Assembly: GCA_016212375.1 (NCBI GenBank)
Contig: JACRGH010000052.1
Coordinates: 1 to 59,325 of the forward strand
Reading direction: 5' to 3'
DNA: 59,325 nt
Source: Microcaldota archaeon
Lineage (GTDB): Archaea > Micrarchaeota > Micrarchaeia > Norongarragalinales > Norongarragalinaceae
Positions within the stretch are counted from its first letter, which is position 1. Every line of letters starts with the position of its first letter. The notes beneath the pieces were generated by a model, which ran no database searches, was not told where the DNA came from, and saw only the letters and a program-made list of their open reading frames with translations. Made by a program: the position numbers and the translations under genes. Positions 57,506 to 59,325 of this stretch are shown one piece after another.

Positions 57506-58126
57506 TCACTCGATTGGTCTTGCAATAACCCGGCACGGTGCTCCATCGCCTTTGTTGATGTTCAAAGGCAGAGCAACTATGTCAACCCGCAAGCCGGCAA
57601 GCGGAGCCAAACCCACCAAGTTTTCCACAATCAGCACGTCATGGTTGAACAGCATCTTGTGCACTTCGTACGGCGGGTTGTCGGGCGTAAACGAATCCAA
57701 CCCAACGAGACGGACCCCGCGTTGGATCAAGGCGTGTGCCGTGGACTTCAAAACCACCGGATTGCCATCAAAATAGTCCGCCTCGTACGCGTTGTCAGAA
57801 TGTCCGGTGAGAAAAAAGACGAAATCACGGACTTGGATTTTTTGCAAGTCCGTTTCGGCCAACCGGATTTCCTTGTGGCCCCTCACGTCAAAGACCCAAC
57901 CTTGGCCCACGAATGCGTCCGCAGGGTAGTCGGACAATTTCTTGCCCGTTTTTAGCATGTGGAAAGGCGCGTCCATGTGCGTACCGAAATGCGAGCTGAA
58001 CGAAAGACGTTTGGTGTTCACACCAGTTTTGCCCACTTTACCCACCTGGGTGAATTCCGCACGGGAATCACCGGGAAAAACGGGGGTCCGAGCGTCCAAT
58101 TGCATTGACAAATCGAGCCAAACCAT
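57506..58126 (-). CDS. Cyclase family protein (KynB-like metal-dependent hydrolase), second copy
   Basis: DLSMQLDARTPVFPGDSR...SFSSHFGTHMDAPFHM. Confidence 0.88.
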   Translation of the reverse strand: MVWLDLSMQLDARTPVFPGDSRAEFTQVGKVGKTGVNTKRLSFSSHFGTHMDAPFHMLKTGKKLSDYPADAFVGQGWVFDVRGHKEIRLAETDLQKIQVRDFVFFLTGHSDNAYEADYFDGNPVVLKSTAHALIQRGVRLVGLDSFTPDNPPYEVHKMLFNHDVLIVENLVGLAPLAGLRVDIVALPLNINKGDGAPCRVIARPIE

Positions 58127-58207
58127 GAAATGAAATAGGTCGATATGGGACTATTAAGATGACGGCGGCATATTGGAATAGAAATGGTATAAAAAAAGGA
58201 AATTAGA

Positions 58208-58897
58208 ATGGAATTGAAATTCATCTACAATACACCGGCCGCCATCCTCGGCGACGCTTTGTTGTTGGCGGATTTGCACCTTGGCATCGAGTACGACCTC
58301 CAGCAAAACGGGTACAACATCCCCCTGCAATTCAAGGCAGTGGCCGACAAAGTCAACAGCCTGCTCAAACAGACCAAAGCCCGACAAATCATCTTTTTGG
58401 GCGACGTCAAGCACGACGTGTACGGGATGAAGGACCCGGAAGAGCGCATGCTCAACTCGTTTTTCGCACGTTTGAAGACCAAACGCATCACCGTGTGCAA
58501 AGGCAACCACGACTCTGCAATCGAGGGCGTCAAAGGGATTACGGTGGCACCAGCCGAAGGGATGCTCTTTGAGCAGACGCTTTTGTTCCATGGCCACGCC
58601 ACACCTGACCCGGCTTTTTTGGAAGACGCCACCACCATCGCCTGCGGCCATGAACACCCGTTGGCGCAAATCAAGGAAGGCAAGCATATGTGGACGGAAA
58701 AGGCCTGGATTTTGGGCCAACAAGACAAACAGAAATTCGTCATTTTCCCTCATTTTGGCGATTTGGTGGGTGGACGGCCCTTTGACCCGAAAAAGCATCT
58801 GGTACGGTTTTTGGAAGAAAAGGCGTGCAAGCAAGCGAGCGTGCATTTGTTGTCGGGATTGAAATTGGGCAAAGCCGGACGCTTGATGCCCAGGTAA
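58208..58897 (+). CDS. Archaeal metallophosphoesterase
   Basis: LLLADLHLGIEYDLQ, IIFLGDVKHD, CKGNHDSA, FHGHATPD. Confidence 0.9.
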   Translation: MELKFIYNTPAAILGDALLLADLHLGIEYDLQQNGYNIPLQFKAVADKVNSLLKQTKARQIIFLGDVKHDVYGMKDPEERMLNSFFARLKTKRITVCKGNHDSAIEGVKGITVAPAEGMLFEQTLLFHGHATPDPAFLEDATTIACGHEHPLAQIKEGKHMWTEKAWILGQQDKQKFVIFPHFGDLVGGRPFDPKKHLVRFLEEKACKQASVHLLSGLKLGKAGRLMPR

Positions 58898-58939
58898 ATA
58901 GGGAATAGGTTTATGGGTCTCCCCAACCTGTTCTAACCC

Positions 58940-59197
58940 ATGGTTTTACCCAAAGCCTACCGGCCGATGGTCTCCAAAGTCAATGCGGCCATCCAAGCGG
59001 CTGGATTGGAAAATATCAAGAACTTGCAAGACCTCAAAGAAACCCTGGCGCAACCTCCAACCACGATAAAAATCCGTTCTCAGGGTCTTGTTGCGTTAGG
59101 CGTCATGGCCAGAGCCACGGAAAGATACCTCGACTCTATTCCGTCAGAGACACTTCACAACCTGAACCGGGACATTGAAAAATTCGTAAGGGTTTAG
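58940..59197 (+). CDS. Hypothetical protein whose 3' end lies in the terminal repeat (possibly truncated)
   Basis: 85 aa ORF; last codons FVRV* are within 59183-59324. Confidence 0.5.
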   Translation: MVLPKAYRPMVSKVNAAIQAAGLENIKNLQDLKETLAQPPTTIKIRSQGLVALGVMARATERYLDSIPSETLHNLNRDIEKFVRV

Positions 59198-59324
59198 TTT
59201 TGTAGGTCGACCGAAAAGCGTAAGTTCTACTTTTTCGTACCTCTTTTGCTTGGGCGTCCCGACCAGGACGCCCCGCGCAAAAAAAGGCCCACCCGCCATG
59301 ACAGACGAAAAATACGTACGCGAG
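59183..59324. repeat. Terminal inverted repeat, right copy
   Basis: See 1-142; outward-facing ATG at 59298 (MTDEKYVRE...). Confidence 0.97.
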
Positions 59325-59325
59325 C

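Noticed and set aside
59250-59275. Hairpin in the terminal repeat as an intrinsic terminator of the 85-aa gene
   Set aside because: Followed by an A-run rather than a U-tract on that strand; more likely part of the repeated element.
1-59325. Borg-like or other linear extrachromosomal element because of terminal inverted repeats
   Set aside because: Content is housekeeping (tyrS, trpS, aro/trp, tRNAs), no replication genes or within-repeat tandem arrays; a repeated element at both contig ends is simpler.

Overview
The window looks like an archaeal chromosomal segment of about 52% GC, probably from a DPANN-like lineage. Evidence is an archaeal/eukaryal-type TyrRS and TrpRS, a PIN-KH ATPase, a cupin-type phosphoglucose isomerase, TATA/leaderless promoters, GGTG-type Shine-Dalgarno sites and a BHB-intron tRNA; the lineage is inferred only. 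The right half is a co-oriented aromatic amino acid supercluster: trpEGDCBA, then DAHP synthase-aroB-aroD-aroE-[aroK-aroA fusion]-aroC-pheA, an aminotransferase, tyrA and trpS. It has an ACT-domain regulator divergent from trpE. The left-centre holds a six-gene minus-strand cluster resembling a reduced type IV secretion / Ced-like machine. The most interesting signals are: (1) a 21-codon ORF, MNQRKNQWSYPTFGFSFGYYQ, with 7 aromatic residues, between trpA and the DAHP synthase gene and followed by a long-range RNA hairpin, a candidate aromatic amino acid attenuation/leader-peptide system in an archaeon; (2) the T4SS/Ced-like cluster with unusual large exported partner proteins; (3) a 25-bp palindromic motif shared by the T4SS promoter and a VapBC promoter; (4) an in-frame UGA splitting an AbrB-type antitoxin between its DNA-binding part and its C-terminal tail; (5) a tandem duplication of the trpG 5' end separated by a GC-rich double hairpin; (6) 142-bp inverted repeats at the two window ends, apparently two copies of an outward-facing repeated element that interrupt the flanking genes. 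All calls are from reading sequence and ORF translations. No searches or folding programs were run.
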